This document shows positions 10,721 to 11,150 of a DNA stretch of 11,150 nucleotides, piece by piece (position 1 is the first letter of the stretch; the number at the start of each line of letters is the position of its first letter). This stretch comes from Zarea fungicola. Lineage: Eukaryota > Ascomycota > Sordariomycetes > Hypocreales > Cordycipitaceae. The stretch is from the NCBI GenBank assembly GCA_900169235.1, contig FWCC01000562.1, positions 1-11,150 of the forward strand, given 5' to 3'. Made by a program: the position numbers and the translations under genes. The notes under the pieces were generated by a model. The model worked only from the letters and a program-made list of their open reading frames with translations. It searched no databases and was not told where the DNA came from.

Positions 10721-10964
10721 AACTCATACTTTTAAGGATTCTATAATTAGCCCACTTTAACTATTAAAATTCTATATAAAATTATTTTAGATACTATTTT
10801 CCTTACAGCTTATACTATCTTATTTTAAATAATTATATAAAAAGCTTAATAGTTATTAATATAGGATTAAAAACGTTAAAAGGTATTCATATTTTAGCCT
10901 TAATTAGAATTAAATAAATAAATTATATAGATAGAAAAACTCTTTATATTAAAAATATATATTG
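10721..10964. other. Nearly pure A/T tract, RIP-like
   Basis: Roughly 240 bases with very few G or C and many TA steps. It ends abruptly at 10964/10965, where balanced composition begins. This is the pattern of heavily RIP-mutated repeat DNA, or of an AT isochore, in ascomycetes. Confidence 0.7.
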
Positions 10965-11150
10965 TGTTGGGGCGAAAAACCGGCAATTTCCGAAGGCTCC
11001 AAGGAGCCTTCTCCTGAGTAGATGTAGATGTTACACCAACAACGCCTATGTGTAACGATGGCTTAATCGACGTAAGTCACAGTTGGGGTATGCTCTAAAG
11101 CAAGTCAGGTTATATCGAACAGTACACTTGTAAGTATCGTCAAGAGTAGA
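10965..11150 (+). mobile_element. Probable 5' end of an LTR running off the window
   Basis: At the sharp composition boundary the sequence starts TGTTGGGGCG, a typical LTR left end. A perfect 8-bp hairpin AAGGCTCC/GGAGCCTT with loop AA follows at 10993-11010, the same layout as in the 258-bp LTR. An inverted match CCAACA occurs at 11036-11041, but ending there would give only 77 bp and the flanks (TATTG and ACGCC) do not match, so the real end probably lies beyond 11150. The element type is inferred. Confidence 0.45.

Overview
The window reads as nuclear DNA of a filamentous ascomycete (Pezizomycotina). Two intron-split genes have 53-87 bp introns with GT...AG ends. They sit in AT-rich DNA holding solo LTRs, short hairpins and tracts that look like repeat-induced point mutation (RIP). 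No operon structure, ribosome-binding site, CRISPR array, rRNA or credible tRNA gene is visible.

Layout. Positions 1-1000 are non-coding upstream sequence with a weak TATA-like box near 593. Positions 1001-2774 (+) hold a three-exon gene for a 541-residue adenylate-forming enzyme, of the type found as the first domain of fungal A-T-R (adenylation-thiolation-reductase) NRPS-like enzymes. It stops right after adenylation motif A10, so the carrier and reductase domains are absent. Positions 2775-6400 are a transposon graveyard: an AT-rich tract, a 19-bp tandem repeat (3222-3307), a solo LTR with a perfect 5-bp duplication (3755-3959), a T19 tract, a second solo LTR with a perfect 5-bp duplication (4249-4506), and a weaker third candidate (5403-5746). 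Positions 6401-8401 (-) hold a six-exon gene for a 571-residue flavin-dependent halogenase of the fungal phenolic type (RadH/Rdc2/GsfI/AscD-like). Its exons join in phase without gap or stop. Positions 8402-11150 hold the halogenase upstream region, then non-coding DNA with several stem-loops, a nearly pure A/T tract, and what looks like the 5' end of another LTR at 10965.

How the genes may work together (inference). The two genes point toward each other, with their 3' ends facing across about 3.6 kb of repeats. In the known ascochlorin pathway, an A-T-R carboxylate reductase and a flavin-dependent halogenase act on the same orsellinate-type aromatic acid. An intact halogenase near an A-only enzyme could be the edge or remnant of such a chlorinated aromatic cluster broken up by retroelements. 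Alternatively, it could be a reduced system in which a free-standing adenylating enzyme activates a phenolic acid that the halogenase chlorinates. No polyketide synthase, carrier, regulator or transporter lies in the window, so the product cannot be named.
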